Shown: positions 17,542 through 26,937 of the stretch, one piece after another
How the letters are laid out: every line of letters starts with the position of its first letter
How positions within the stretch are numbered: the stretch's first letter is position 1
Assembly (NCBI GenBank): GCA_038142525.1
Contig: JAYQKE010000001.1
Coordinates: 1-32,884, forward strand
Source of the DNA: CAJQHK01 sp038142525
Lineage (GTDB): Bacteria > Pseudomonadota > Alphaproteobacteria > Rickettsiales > UBA1997
Length of the DNA: 32,884 nt
Direction of reading: 5' to 3'
Translations under genes and position numbers: made by a program
Notes under the pieces: model-generated
The model's database searches: none
Told to the model about the DNA's origin: nothing
Seen by the model: the letters and a program-made list of their open reading frames with translations, nothing else

Positions 17542-18185
17542 TTAAATATGAGAAGAGGACATGTTTACTAACAAATACTTTTGTTTACTATTTGCCTGCA
17601 AAACATCTTGTAAATTTCTTCTAAAGATCATTGCCAAATTCAGTCGTTGACTGCCTTTGGTAGTGACCTCAACCATATCAAATCTCTTCTCAATATCAGC
17701 TTCCTTCCTTAAGAAATATAAGATCTTCAATCCACCACGCTTACGCTGTGCTATTACTTCCTTGACCTGATTTTGTTCTCATTTGATTTGAAGGCATCAC
17801 CTGATAAATATGCTGAGGGCTGTTTTTAGCCGTCTTTCTCTTAACATCCTTGATGTTGTTGTAGATCGGTATTGCAAGCCTACCATCTCTGGCTTTCTTT
17901 TTACCACCAGTTTGTTGAAGGCTAGCAAATGCTGGCCATTGTATAAACTTGCGAGGTTAGGTTCTTCTTTGTTGCTGGCTTGATTCTTATGCTACTTTCA
18001 AATCCACCTTTTTTTTCCTGATATGAAATTCTTCCCTGATATGTTTTTTAACTTCATCTTGAGATTTTTTTGCAATCTCAGTTAGGCTCTTTTTGGCGGT
18101 TACAAATGGTATTTGTTTTGCAATTGGCTTAGGCCAAAAATTGCCTTTTTTCCAAATCAAGGTCAATTTCCAAGATTATTGCCAT
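17542..18185 (-). CDS. Phage minor tail/virion morphogenesis-like protein, frameshifted
   Basis: Starts MAIILEIDLDLEK, then in successive frames KQIPFVTAKKSLTEIAKKSQ, DEVKKHIREEFHIRKK, SSIRIKPATKKNLTSQVYT, ASLQQTGGKKKARDGRLAIP, NIKDVKRKTAKNSPQHIY, and finally KILYFLRKEADIEKRFDMVE. The plan (Q-V/I-P-F-x-x-A ... L, then EEFxIRKKxxxxxIxIKPATKxNLxxxV, xxLQxTGG-K-RDGRLAIP, LxYLxxxAxIxxRFxM) resembles minor tail or HK97 gp10/gpZ-like proteins. At least four indels are needed over about 214 codons. It is displaced from the other tail genes, lying in the early region upstream of the methylases. The structural call is moderately supported. Confidence 0.55.
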
Positions 18186-18260
18186 CTTTTTTTTGTGACA
18201 ATTTTTGATTTTTTGAGGATAAAAACTATGCAATTAACCCCTGAAATGTCCAATGCTTTT

Positions 18261-18662
18261 TTAGCCTTTAGGAAACATAGGAAATTTATTTAGTTTGTTA
18301 ATAACCTGGAGTATAGCATTTTGCCATCTCCAATTAGCCGTTGATCTGGCAACTCCCAATTTTACACAAATTTCTTTCCAAGGAAGCCTTGAAGCACGAT
18401 ACCAGATGATTTTGCGATCATCAATTTCATCCAAAAGATTAATCCATTTGCAAGTTTCTTCCATTTCAGAAATAGCTTCAGCAGTTGGTGGCCATCTTTT
18501 TGGTTTTTGATCCATCATAGCGATTTCTCTTTTGGTGTAGATAATCTCTGGCCATGATGAAATATAGCCTCTTACCCTAACAGGAGGCAATCTCCTTAAA
18601 GTTCGAACAGCAGCCTCAAATCTTTCAGCTACTTGTTCTTTTGTCCATTTTTGATCCGTCAT
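18261..18662 (-). CDS. HTH-type phage protein (DUF6362-like)
   Basis: Intact 133-residue frame. It opens MTDQKWTKEQVAERFEAAVR TLRRLPPVRV-type text, with a second segment around SSWPEIIYTKREIAM, then AISEMEETCKWINLLDEIDD, and a C-terminal helix-turn-helix: LPWKEICVKLGVARSTANWR WQNAI. The combination 'RFEEAxxTLRRLPPVRxxGY...W' and an HTH near the end is that of the DUF6362 family as I recall it, common in alphaproteobacterial prophages beside a small protein and a RuvC-like nuclease, as here. It may bind DNA, possibly as a late-gene regulator, but no function is established to my knowledge. It overlaps the next upstream gene by 38 bases, which may be exaggerated by a shift there. Confidence 0.75.
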   Translation of the reverse strand: MTDQKWTKEQVAERFEAAVRTLRRLPPVRVRGYISSWPEIIYTKREIAMMDQKPKRWPPTAEAISEMEETCKWINLLDEIDDRKIIWYRASRLPWKEICVKLGVARSTANWRWQNAILQVINKLNKFPMFPKG

Positions 18663-18855
18663 TTTTCTTATTTTTTGAGTTATAAATTTTATTTCCGATT
18701 TGTTTGATGATTTCTTTTTCAGGCCAGCTCAGCCTCTCATCATCAATTTTTACAACCAGAATTCCTTCCTTGTTCCAGCCTTCCTTTTTGACCTTCTCAA
18801 GATCAATTTTGGTTGGTCGCATTTTGCCCAGTGGGCTTTGATAATCTTTTTGCAT
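18625..18855 (-). CDS. Small conserved phage protein, function unknown
   Basis: Starts MQKDYQSPLGKMRPTKIDLE after an excellent ribosome site (GAGGTGAG, 5 bases upstream), continues KVKKEGWNKEGILVVKIDDE and RLSWPEKEIIKQIGNKIYNS. 'xxLExVKxEGWxxxGILVVxxDDxRLxWPExExxxxxGxKxY' is a pattern I recall from small proteins adjacent to RuvC-like genes in alphaproteobacterial phages. A one-base change in the A-run after NSK would end it at a TAA near 18670, removing most of the overlap with the HTH gene; that shorter end is likely the real one. No function can be assigned. Confidence 0.68.
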   Translation of the reverse strand: MQKDYQSPLGKMRPTKIDLEKVKKEGWNKEGILVVKIDDERLSWPEKEIIKQIGNKIYNSKNKKNDGSKMDKRTSS

Positions 18856-18861
18856 AGCTTC

Positions 18862-19331
18862 TCACCTCATTTGATCCTTAATTACCAAATCAAGTAGAGC
18901 CAAAGCGTCAGCCTCATTGTCATCAGATGGATTAAAGCCTTTTTCTTTGATTTTGCTTGAATTATCTGATTTTTTGAGGCATTGCCCTTGCCAGTGATAT
19001 GCTTTTTGATCGTGCCAACAGGAATGCCAAGATATGGGATTTGTTTTTCTTCACACCAAGAGGAAAGATGAGCTAAAAAGCCACCATAGGCATGTGCTGC
19101 ATCAACTCCAACATGGCGTCTGACTTCCTCAAAGAAAATCTGGTCTACCGAATTTGAGAGCTTGTTCATCTCATCAAGCCAAGATTTAAAGCGAAGATAA
19201 CGCATGCCACCGCCTTCAAAGCGTGTTGATTTGAAGTTCTCAGTTCCGCTGAGAATTTTTTGATCAGCCAGACAAACTGCCCAGCCTGTTTTTGTTCCTA
19301 GATCGAGTGCTAGGATTTTTTTATTTTTCAT
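18862..19331 (-). CDS. RuvC-like Holliday junction resolvase, one frame break
   Basis: Probable phage resolvase with the RNase H-like fold, cutting branched DNA before packaging. It begins MKNKKILALDLGTKTGWAVC with catalytic Asp10, has IFFEEVRRHVGVDAAHAYGG with the second acid (Glu68/69), and CEEKQIPYLGIPVGTIKKHI then TGKGNAS. The frame after KNQIIQA is wrong: a one-base change gives IKEKGFNPSDDNEADALALL with the C-terminal Asp cluster that the fold needs, then DLVIKDQMR and a stop at 18862. Corrected length is about 156 residues. It is followed at once by the small gene with the strong ribosome site. Confidence 0.87.
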
Positions 19332-19733
19332 AATTTTAAAATTTCGTTGTTGTTAGAGAGTGTTGATGATCTGAAATCCACGATCACCCAATCCCTATTA
19401 CGGTAATAAAGAGAACCCTTTGGTTCTCTATTACGTAAGTAATAGGGTGATGTTGTGCAAACTATGTTTAGGGAGGATGAAGCCAGAGAAATAGTAAGTT
19501 TGCAGTGCCGTAAACTGGTAAATTTTGACCAGTGAAAAATCGACTTTTGCAATCTTGATATTGAGTGCTATTTAGTAAGGGTGAGTATATTTGTACCCAG
19601 CAGTTGGAAATGCTCTGCAATCTAAATTCTAAGCAAGGAAACTGGCTGTTTAGAATGTTTGAGCGTGACTTAGAATTCTTTAGTAAAGAATAGTAAGTAA
19701 TCTTATGTAAACTGGCTTTTGAGTATGAATTTT
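19332..19733. other. 402-bp gap with palindromes, no convincing gene
   Basis: Lies between the primase-helicase stop and the resolvase start. It holds a large two-part hairpin (19393-19447), a dyad ACTGGT-8-ACCAGT (19514-19533), a perfect 17-base palindrome ATTCTTTA-G-TAAAGAAT (19675-19691) and two ACTGGCT words (about 19650 and 19706). A minus-strand reading frame (19737-19468, beginning MKNSYSKASLHKITYYSLLK) starts as ATGA overlap with the helicase stop, but its Ser/Cys/Leu/Trp-rich composition is unlike the Lys/Glu-rich proteins around it. It looks like a regulatory or origin-like region. Confidence 0.5.
19393..19447. repeat. Large two-part hairpin upstream of the resolvase gene
   Basis: Outer stem CCCTATTAC (19393-19401) pairs perfectly with GTAATAGGG (19439-19447); inner stem AGAGAACC (19410-19417) pairs with GGTTCTCT (19422-19429), loop CTTT. 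The flank ATCACCC (19383-19389) could compete for GGGTGAT (19445-19451). Possible attenuator or protein-binding site for the resolvase and HTH genes that follow on the minus strand. Confidence 0.7.
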
Positions 19734-21858
19734 TCATGATCTTTCCTCCTCATGTAAAATCCACACATTGCCATTTTCGACAGGAAGAACAGCGCCAGTA
19801 TTTGGGCATTTAAAATGGGTTGGCAAAAGCATTTGTTGATTGCCAAATTGATCCGCAAATTTCATATCCTCAATGCACATCAGACCATATTTGGAGCGAT
19901 GCTCAGGATAGCCTAATTTTGATGTCTCACGGATGAATTTAATATAGCCCTTGGTTGCTAAAACCGAGATTCGATCATTAATGGTTCTGATTCCTCCTAG
20001 GCTGGCTTTACTCTCAAACTTCTCAGCAAATTGGTTGCTGGTATAAAGATTTCCTTTTAAAGCTTCTTCTGAAATTAAATCCAAAATAACATCGGATTTT
20101 CTATGCCTTTCAGCATCAAGCTTATTGCCATAATCCTGAGAGATTAAACGCTCAGAAAATGGATTTAGCTCAACCCATTTATTATCTTCTTTTTCAATGA
20201 TTTTGCGTGGAATTGATGAACCATTACGAAGCTCAAAATATAGGTGAATTCTTGAATCTAGCTCATCAGGGCGATGTAAAATAAGACCAGAACTATAAAA
20301 GCTTCTTAAACTTCCAGCACCAGAAAATGCTTGAAATGGATCTTCTTCTAAATCCTTCTTTTTGATCTTTTTTAGTATGATGACAAAGGATAATGCCCAT
20401 GTCAGGATTAAGCAGCGAGCGAAGCTTCTCAATGCGATTCTGTAAAAAGAATAGCATGGCATTATTATCATTCTCACTCGATGTTGGAGAGCCACCATCG
20501 AATAGATTTCTGATTGGATCAATGCAGAGAATATCAATCTTTTTATTGCCAAAATTATGCTTGATGGTTTTACAAACTGTTTCGATTCCCTCATCATTTA
20601 GAATCATCTGAATATTACTGGTTGAAACCAGATTATTTGATGATTTAGCAATAATTTCTTTTGAGACTTTTAGCTTCTTAACTCGCTCTCTCATATAGTG
20701 ATAGCCAATCTCAGCTTGCAGATAAAATATGCGAAGAGGTCTTGGTGGTTTTAATCCAAGAAAAGATTCACCTCTTTGCCATATGAATTAGGAAATTGAT
20801 CAAAAAATCACTTTTTCCAACTTTTGGAGCGCCGCCAATTAGAAGTAATCCACCAGGAGTTAAAAGCCTTGGAAATATTAAATCCTGTGGCATAGGTGAG
20901 ATATCAGATAAAAGCTCTGATATGGTAAATGATGGAAGTTTTTTGCTTAAATCTTTGGCTGTGTTTAAGAAGCTTCTGACATCAAAATTTTCTGTTACAG
21001 CATCAAAGGCATCCCATTTATCTTTTTTATCTTCTGGTGGTGTTAAAACTGAAATAAAAGAACATTTGCCAGAAAGATAATCAGCTAACTTATTTGCATA
21101 ATTTATTCCTGCCTCATCATTATCTGGCCAGATTATTACTTCCTTATCTTTTAAATATGACCAGTTGGTTTTTTCTAAAGGAGCATTTGCACCACACATT
21201 GCAGTTGTTGCGGTAAAACCAGATTCAATTAAAGCATCTGCTGACTTTTCTCCTTCAACGATTATTACTTTTTTGGAATAATAATTCCTGGAATATTATA
21301 AAGAGGTCTTATCTTTGGAGCTTGGGATTTTTTATTTTTTACATCCCAGATTCTAAATTGTTTGCCATTCTCATTATCATAGCGATAAACAACTGCTGAT
21401 AGACGATTATTTTGATCAAAATAATTCCAGCTTTTTGAGGGCTTGCCAAGAGTATCAATTGGTGGTGATTTCTGAACTACCGAGGAATTCTCGGCAGTTG
21501 AATAAATCGGAGCATTACCAAGCCATTCATTAATCTCAGTGAGTAATTTTGGAAATTCGCTTTTGTTATATCCTTTAACCTCAGACCAAAGATTTAAAAG
21601 ATCGCCACCTTGATTAGTTGCAAAATCATGCCAACAACCTTGTTTATTTCCTTGAAGTTGAACAACTAAGCTTTTGCCTTTGCCTCCTTCTACATCACCT
21701 GCATAATAACAATGATTTTGAATATAGCCTTGAGGTAGAAGATGATTTAAAACCTCATTTATTCTATGAAGTAATGATCTTCGAATTTCGTGGGTATCAA
21801 TTTGCTTTGATATTTGTCCCTGATTATTTGCGCTGTTAAAATCTAAAAAGTTATCCAT
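19734..21858 (-). CDS. Primase-helicase: Toprim domain plus RepA-like AAA ATPase, frameshifted
   Basis: Replication protein of about 705 residues after correction. Order: N-terminal primase-like region (HYCYYAGDVEGGK-like text, GCWHDFATNQGGDLLNLWSE), a Toprim fold with VIIVEGEKSADALIESGF and EVIIWPDNDEAGINYANK, then RepA/DnaB-like ATPase with Walker A LLIGGAPKVGKSDFLINF, RIFYLQAEIGYHYMRERVKK, Walker B KIDILCIDPIRNLFDGG and a sensor GIILCHHTKK. The C-terminal part has IRTINDRISVLATKGYIKFI, probably a winged helix. Frame breaks are near 21270 (A/T run), 20770 and 20370. A GTG at 21864 is in frame, but the ATG at 21858 is preferred. It likely unwinds and primes phage DNA. Confidence 0.88.
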
Positions 21859-21863
21859 ATCCA

Positions 21864-22623
21864 CTAAAATTTCAGATTAAAACAACGCTCCTGCCATGGG
21901 CAGAATTTGCACTCAAAGTAGGATGAATCAGATGATATTCGAGGAAGTAATTCTCCTGCATCAGTTGAGGTGATTATTCTGACCGCCTTATCACTTAATT
22001 TTTGAGCAAGAGCCTGATCAAATTTGATTAACTCAAAATAAAGCTCTGCTGTATCCTTATTAATTGCTGTAAAGAGAGTTGGATTTTTTGATATGCCATC
22101 AATTGAACTTTCCATATAGGCTTGATAAATGGCAATTTGCGCCGCATAAATTGGCTTTGAAATCTGCTAAGCCTTTTTTGACTGTGTCGTTAAATGATTT
22201 GTTATTGAGTGATTTACATTCCCAGAGCATTGGAAATGTTAGATTTAGCTCCTCTGGTGCATCAATAATTACACCATCAACATGACCTTTGATTTTGCCA
22301 TTTAGAGCAGAAAATCCAAATTGAGAGCCATCTTTCTTTTCTGTTACAAGGTCAAAACCTGATTGCCTTAGCCATTTAATTGCTAGCTCTTCAAAAACAT
22401 GTCCTGCCTGAAATATCCGCAGTGTCTTGCCAGTGAAATTTTGATCCTCATCTTTTGGCGTGTTGGTATATTCAAACTGTAAAGCTCTACTACAACTTAC
22501 CCCAAGACGAGATGCACCAAGATAGTTTCTAGGCTCTTGCTTCTCATTTTCTTGGGTAAGAGATTTATCAATTAATATTGATATTTTCTCTGATAATTTG
22601 GGCTTATGATTAAAATCTAACAT
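21864..22623 (-). CDS. PD-(D/E)XK exonuclease with Cas4/AddB-type Fe-S cysteines, one frame break
   Basis: About 252 residues. It starts MLDFNHKPKLSEKISILIDK. The nuclease core is visible as FEELAIKWLRQSGFD, GHVDGVIIDAP (Asp116) and MLWECKSLN (Glu135, Lys137), followed, after a one-base change near 22150, by PIYAAQIAIYQAYMESS, the usual Gln/Tyr motif. Four Cys fit a 4Fe-4S site: Cys44 in RLGVSCSRALQFEY and three near the end in FECKFCPWQERCF. This arrangement is that of RecB-family Cas4/AddB nucleases. It probably resects ends for recombination-dependent replication. The stop is just before the primase-helicase start; the ATG overlaps the DUF6511-like gene by 7 bases. Confidence 0.85.
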
Positions 22624-22986
22624 GGCAAATCCTCCATTAAATTTGAACTTTCTTCCTTTTGTCTCATTGAGTCCTGATAAGCGGTAACTGCCACTTCGAT
22701 TAGGCAAAGAACTTCTTCTCTGGAGTAGCTTGATAGAGGTCTGATCCATCCCAATTTCTGCTACATATTCACCAAGTGGTTTTAATGCTGATTCAATTGA
22801 ATCCTTTTCTGCTTTTGTTAAATCGATCATGTTGTTTGACTTAAAATATTGATAAAAAATTTCCTGACAGTTTCGAGAGCAAAAATGCTTTCTCTGTTTC
22901 CGATTTCTTGGATCTCCTGCTCGAAGTGGTGGAGGAATAAATCCAAAGCCTTGAGCCTCTCTGTAACAAATTTCACAAACTCTCAT
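22617..22986 (-). CDS. Cys-rich phage protein (DUF6511-like), one frame break
   Basis: Starts MRVCEICYREAQGFGFIPPP, then KHFCSRNCQEIFYQYFKSNN and MIDLTKAEKDSIESALKPLG, EYVAEIGMDQ. The four Cys (CxxC near the start and CSRNC) suggest a zinc finger. In the written frame it runs on into the nuclease, but a shift after GMDQ gives RPLSSYSREEVLCLIEVAVT, AYQDSM and a stop at 22617, which is the family's normal C-terminus as I recall it. I therefore treat the apparent 295-residue fusion as two genes. Corrected length is about 123 residues. Function unknown; always near recombination genes in my memory of related phages. Confidence 0.75.
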
Positions 22987-24670
22987 AAGGCATTACTGAT
23001 TTGAGGTTGATCTAGAAGCAGGCTCTTTATTGCTGATTTGTTGAAGTGGAATTTAAGAAGATTGGCAGCCTTATATTTGGTGATGCCAAAATCGGTTCTA
23101 TAAATGTTTGGAAGTAGATTTAGCTGCTTTACTGATGCTGGCTCATTTAGCCATTTCTTGGATTTATAAGCGTTTTCATAGGTCTCATATTCATTTAGAA
23201 AATCATCAGCTTTGGCTAGGCATATTTGCTTTGATCCTTTGGCTATTATTTTGATGCCAAAAACTTCACTACCGCCAATGGCATTCCAACTATCATTTAA
23301 GAAAAAGACTCCAGCAAAAGCGTTAAAGCCAGATGCCATGAAAGAAGAGCTATCATCAAATAAATCACACCATTTGAAATTTGATCTTTTGGTTAATAGA
23401 TCAATTTCCGTCATTTCAAAATCAGTTAATTCTGATTTTGTTTCCTCATCATTTAGTTGATAAATCAGCACCACATAAAGGACATTCTTTTGAAGCTGAT
23501 GGAATAAGAGCATTGCACTCAAAACAGCTTTTTTGATTATTTTGTTTTTTCTTATTTTCTGATTTTTTTCTTGTCTCTAAATTGGCATCAACTTCTAAAC
23601 AGCCATGAGTTAGGCTTGATGTTCCAAAATCTAAAATTATGCAATTTTCTTTGGTGATATTTGGGTGAATCTCAGGATCAATTACTCGAAGTCCTCTGCC
23701 AATCATTTGAATCATGGTAGATTTAAATGATGAGGGGCGAAGTAAATAACGCAGGAAGTTGGTTGATAATCCCAGCCTTCAGTTAGAACTGATACATTTA
23801 CAATGACTTGGGCATTGCCTTTTTCATATTCTGCTAAAGCAATTTTGCGTTCATTATCACTTAATCCGCCATGAACTAGAGATGTTTTAACGCCATTATT
23901 ATTAAAGGCTTCAGCAACAGAAATTGCATGTTTAACAGTTGAGCAAAATATGACTGTTTTTCTGTTGCTTGCATATTGTTGCCATTTACTAAAAACCGCA
24001 TCAGTGATTGGTGATTTATTCATGATTTTTTCCACCTTCACTCATGTCAAAATCACCGGCAGTCTTTTTGACTTTTCCTAAATCTTTTTGCGTACCAACA
24101 TCGATAATATAGGTTTTTGGTGGTACTAAATGACCTGATGCAATTAATTCTGATATTCTGATCTGATCAGCAACATTAGAGAAAACGCCAGATAGGTTTT
24201 TCTTATCACTTCTGTTAGGTGTTGCGGTTACGCCATAAATTAGAAGATTTGGATTTATCTTTTTTGTTTGGGCGATAATTCTTTGATAAGAATCAGAGGT
24301 TGAATGATGCGCCTCATCAATTACCAAAAAATCAATTTTAGGAATCTCATTAAGGTTGTTTTGTCTGCATAATGTTTGCACCATAGCAAAAACTGCCTGA
24401 CCATCAAATGACTTGGTTTTTAGCATCAAAAATTGATGTAGAAATATCAGGATTAACTCGCAGGAATTTGCTTTGATTTTGCGAAGTTAATTCATCTCTA
24501 TGAGCAAGAATTAATGCCTTTTGCTTCTTATTTATGATTTTTCCGGTAACAGCAGAAAATAATATGGTTTTGCCAGCTCCTGTTGGAGCTATGCCAAGAG
24601 TGTTGCCATGTGTTTGAAGTGCGACAACACTCTTTTTTACAAATTCCTCCTGTCTTGGTCTTAGTATCAT
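22983..24670 (-). CDS. SF2 DEAD/DEAH-box helicase with C-terminal zinc ribbon, frameshifted
   Basis: About 560 residues after correction. Helicase motifs in order: RPRQEEFVKKSVVAL, motif I IAPTGAGKT (29-35), Ia LILAHRDEL, II DFLVIDEAHHS, III YGVTATPNRSDKK, IV TVIFCSTVKHAISVAEAF, V VIVNVSVLTEGWDYQ and VI MIQMIGRGLRVIDPE. After ILDFGTSSLTHGCLE comes a zinc ribbon CFECNALIPSASKECPLCG, then a C-terminal domain with FKWCDLFDDSSSFMASGFNA. Four one-base shifts are needed (near 24425, 24030, 23725 and 23460). The family is the UvrB/ResIII-like helicase common in alphaproteobacterial prophages. ATGA overlap with the DUF6511-like gene. Confidence 0.92.
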
Positions 24671-24696
24671 TTTATATCCTTAAAAATATTGAATGA

Positions 24697-25272
24697 TTAC
24701 TGCGCCCAAGCAGGACGATTATTATTTGGTTGCTGTGTTTGGGTTGGTTGACTCTGCTGAGATTGATGAGAAACATTTCCCATTAATTTGGCATAATCCT
24801 TATGATCAGGAGTTATGGCAAATTTGATCTCATTTTTATCATTACCATTTTGATCCTGAGCAATTGTGATTTTTGCTAAAAACTCAATACCATCAAGATC
24901 GGCAAGACCTTTAATTCTTCTGGCATTTTGAGCGGCTTCGCTAACATCAGATTCTTTAAATCCTTTTGATGAATTAAGAATGGCTTTAATAAAGCTTCTT
25001 CCAATATTTGCCCATTCAGGCCCTTTTTCTGAATGAAGACCAATTAAGCTCCAAATCTTTCTTCTGGCAAATTCACCCTCCAATACTACAAATTCACAAG
25101 AAAGATAAATTGAGCCTGTATTATCATTTTTAGTTGCATATCCACCATTCCAGCCTTGATTTGCATCATCATAACCTCCAGGTCTGATTTGCATTCTAAC
25201 CTTAGCTAGAGTGTTGTTAGGAATTACGTCAAAAGATTGTTGATTATCTGAATTATTAAAATCGTTCCACAT
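24697..25272 (-). CDS. Possible phage single-strand DNA-binding/DUF669-like protein
   Basis: Intact 191-residue frame starting MWNDFNNSDNQQSFDVIPNN. Diagnostic text: LAKVRMQIRPGGYD, IYLSCEFVVLEGEFARRKIW, IGRSFIKAILNSSKGFKESD, NARRIKGLADLDGIEFLAKI and a Gln/Pro/Asn-rich flexible tail ending in AWAQ. A beta-rich core, the 'CEFxVxxGxxARRKxW' strand pair and a disordered tail resemble DUF669-type phage proteins, thought to bind single strands. Position between a helicase and a RecA-like ATPase supports a recombination or replication role. Function is inferred, since the family is usually annotated as hypothetical. Confidence 0.62.
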   Translation of the reverse strand: MWNDFNNSDNQQSFDVIPNNTLAKVRMQIRPGGYDDANQGWNGGYATKNDNTGSIYLSCEFVVLEGEFARRKIWSLIGLHSEKGPEWANIGRSFIKAILNSSKGFKESDVSEAAQNARRIKGLADLDGIEFLAKITIAQDQNGNDKNEIKFAITPDHKDYAKLMGNVSHQSQQSQPTQTQQPNNNRPAWAQ

Positions 25273-25281
25273 AGTTATTTA

Positions 25282-26111
25282 TTATTTAGAGTTAATATTA
25301 TTGAAATTGTTGTATTGGAGGTGCTCATTGATTGGCTTTGCCTCTGACTTAATTTTGGTCATTAACTTGCCTAAATGAGGTTCTTCAATTACTTCTAGTC
25401 GCCTTGATCTGTCTTTTGCTGGATAGCCATAAGGGTTGAGCGTCTGACAAATAAATGCCCGATAAGGATTGTTTTCCCCTTGCCCTTCTTCAGGTGTAAT
25501 TTGGGTCATGGTTATGACCTGATCGACAATGCCTGGTAGTTCTAAACCAGTCTTTGATCCTTCAATTTGAGGCTGAAAATATTTGCGATTGAAGTCGTCG
25601 AGCTTTTCATCCAAAATGCCGACAAACCAAATATTTTTGCTTCTTGTATGTTGTAGATGAGTAAGCCAAGCGATCATCTCACGACCATGTAAACCATAAG
25701 CTCCTCTAGTATCAGCTTTGCCTGTTTTATCAGAAATGCCTTCTGGTTGACCTTGACAATATTGAAAGCAAAGCCTTCCTGCTACAGTTGATTGAATCGA
25801 TGAAGATGGTTTGATATTTATCGAGAGATTTTGGATCACCGAATTTCTGACAAACTGAATCAAAATGTGCTTGAGAATATTTTTGATCAGGACGAAGTGC
25901 TGGATTTGGACCGCCAATGAAGACGGCAAAATCACAACATTCTTCCCAAGTTTTTGGGCGAATTGTATCACCAGACCATCCTTCAACTGCCAAATCACCA
26001 GCTTCAAGATCAAAAAAAAGTTGTTTTTGGATCTAGAGTCCAAAGAAGTGAGGTTTTGCCACAACCTGAAGGGCCAAAGTTTTTGGATCTAAGAGTCATA
26101 CGTGTCTCCAT
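25282..26111 (-). CDS. Phage AAA/RecA-like ATPase (AAA_24 type), frameshifted
   Basis: Nucleotide-binding recombination or annealing-partner ATPase. Starts METRMTLRSKNFGPSGCGKT with Walker A at 13-20, then SLLWTLDPKTTFFDLEAGDL, GDTIRPKTWEECCDFAVFIG, Walker B-like YQTIFIDSI, and GAYGLHGREMIAWLTHLQHT, KNIWFVGILDEKLDDFNRKY, TGLELPGIVDQVITMTQITP. Two shifts are needed: in the A8 run at 26012-26019 and near 25790. Corrected length is about 277 residues, normal for these ATPases. It precedes the ssDNA-binding-like protein, the usual order in alphaproteobacterial prophages. Confidence 0.85.
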
Positions 26112-26120
26112 GATTTATTG

Positions 26121-26391
26121 TTAATAATTGAAAGAATTGAGGTCTTTGCCTAGAGGAATTCCTTGCACAGAAAGCTTGCGAATCTCTTGAACGAAATTGT
26201 TTGATTCACCAAGGCGAACAGGAGGTGGGCTATTGCGATTTTTGCAGATCATATCCTGACGATTTTTCTGATTTCCTAAAAATAGATGATTTAAACGCTC
26301 ATCGGCTTTGGGAGTTAAGTTTTTGTTTGGTAATTTACTTTATATTTCCTGCGCCTCTTGCCTTTCCTTTCACCAATAACGCCATAGCCAT
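26121..26391 (-). CDS. Small hypothetical protein, frameshifted
   Basis: About 90 residues after correction. It begins MAMALLVKGKARGAGNI (a second in-frame Met at 26385 is possible), then in another frame NLTPKADERLNHLFLGNQKN, RQDMICKNRNSPPPVRLGES and NNFVQEIRKLSVQGIPLGKD to a stop at 26121, 10 bases before the ATPase ATG. It is basic and has no recognised motif. The good frame continuity across the break and the operon position argue that it is a real gene. Function unknown. Confidence 0.5.
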
Positions 26392-26408
26392 GTTAATTTC
26401 TTCAAATT

Positions 26409-26933
26409 TTAGATAAACATATCTACCAAATCTTGTATTAAGGTTTCTTTACTCATGCCCACCTCCTTAATTTCTTCAATTTTGAAGGTTTCTTTGCCTG
26501 TTTTTAGAATTCTGGCAGGTCTAAAGAATTTCTTGATATGTTCTGGCCAAGCAGTGAATTTGGTTTCTGATACTTTGTAAGTAGCAGTTACATATTCGTA
26601 AGGATTATCGCCATGCTCCTTGATTTGAGAAATTGCCTCTTTAAGTTTTGATTGATCCCAATCAACTTTTTTGGCGATAATTGAAGTAACCTTAAAATTG
26701 CCATCATTAAAATGGATTGTGCCAGTTACTTTATCTTGAAATTCTCTGGTTTGAGTTGATTTATTTTGATATTTAAGAGATATGGCAGAATCTAACCAAT
26801 CTTTTAATCTCTTGGCTTTATCAAGATTATTATTAGCATCTCTTTGCAAAGAAACTAAAGTTGCTATTGGTAGCTCAGATAATTGCCCAATTGGGATATT
26901 ACGAGCAGAATCTATGGTTATCGTGTTATTCAT
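26409..26933 (-). CDS. Conserved phage hypothetical protein
   Basis: Intact 174-residue frame from the ATG at 26933; the open frame extends further upstream but there runs across the neighbouring HTH gene, so the later start is chosen. It reads MNNTITIDSARNIPIGQLSE, LPIATLVSLQRDANNNLDKA, FKVTSIIAKKVDWDQSKLKE, AISQIKEHGDNPYEYVTATY and KFTAWPEHIKKFFRPARILK. The C-terminal 'hxWDQxxLxxxhxxIxxxGDxPxEYVxxxYxVxExxxxAWPExIxxxFxPAR' pattern is common in early regions of alphaproteobacterial prophages. The N-terminal half is a likely coiled coil. No function is known to me. Confidence 0.72.
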   Translation of the reverse strand: MNNTITIDSARNIPIGQLSELPIATLVSLQRDANNNLDKAKRLKDWLDSAISLKYQNKSTQTREFQDKVTGTIHFNDGNFKVTSIIAKKVDWDQSKLKEAISQIKEHGDNPYEYVTATYKVSETKFTAWPEHIKKFFRPARILKTGKETFKIEEIKEVGMSKETLIQDLVDMFI

Positions 26934-26937
26934 AATT

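Noticed and set aside
18093..18293. Plus-strand 66-residue ORF
   Set aside because: It is antisense to the minor-tail-like and DUF6362-like genes, with no ribosome site or recognisable text.
19468..19737. 89-residue minus-strand ORF starting with ATGA overlap
   Set aside because: The composition is rich in Ser, Cys, Leu and Trp, unlike neighbouring proteins; it runs across palindromes and has no family resemblance.
21864..22623. Cas4-like nuclease as sign of a CRISPR system
   Set aside because: No repeat-spacer array and no other cas gene is present; phages carry this nuclease family for recombination.
22099..22986. A natural fusion of a DUF6511-like protein with the nuclease
   Set aside because: A one-base shift restores the normal DUF6511-like C-terminus (SREEVLCLIEVAVTAYQ) and a TAG that overlaps the nuclease ATG, so two genes are more likely.
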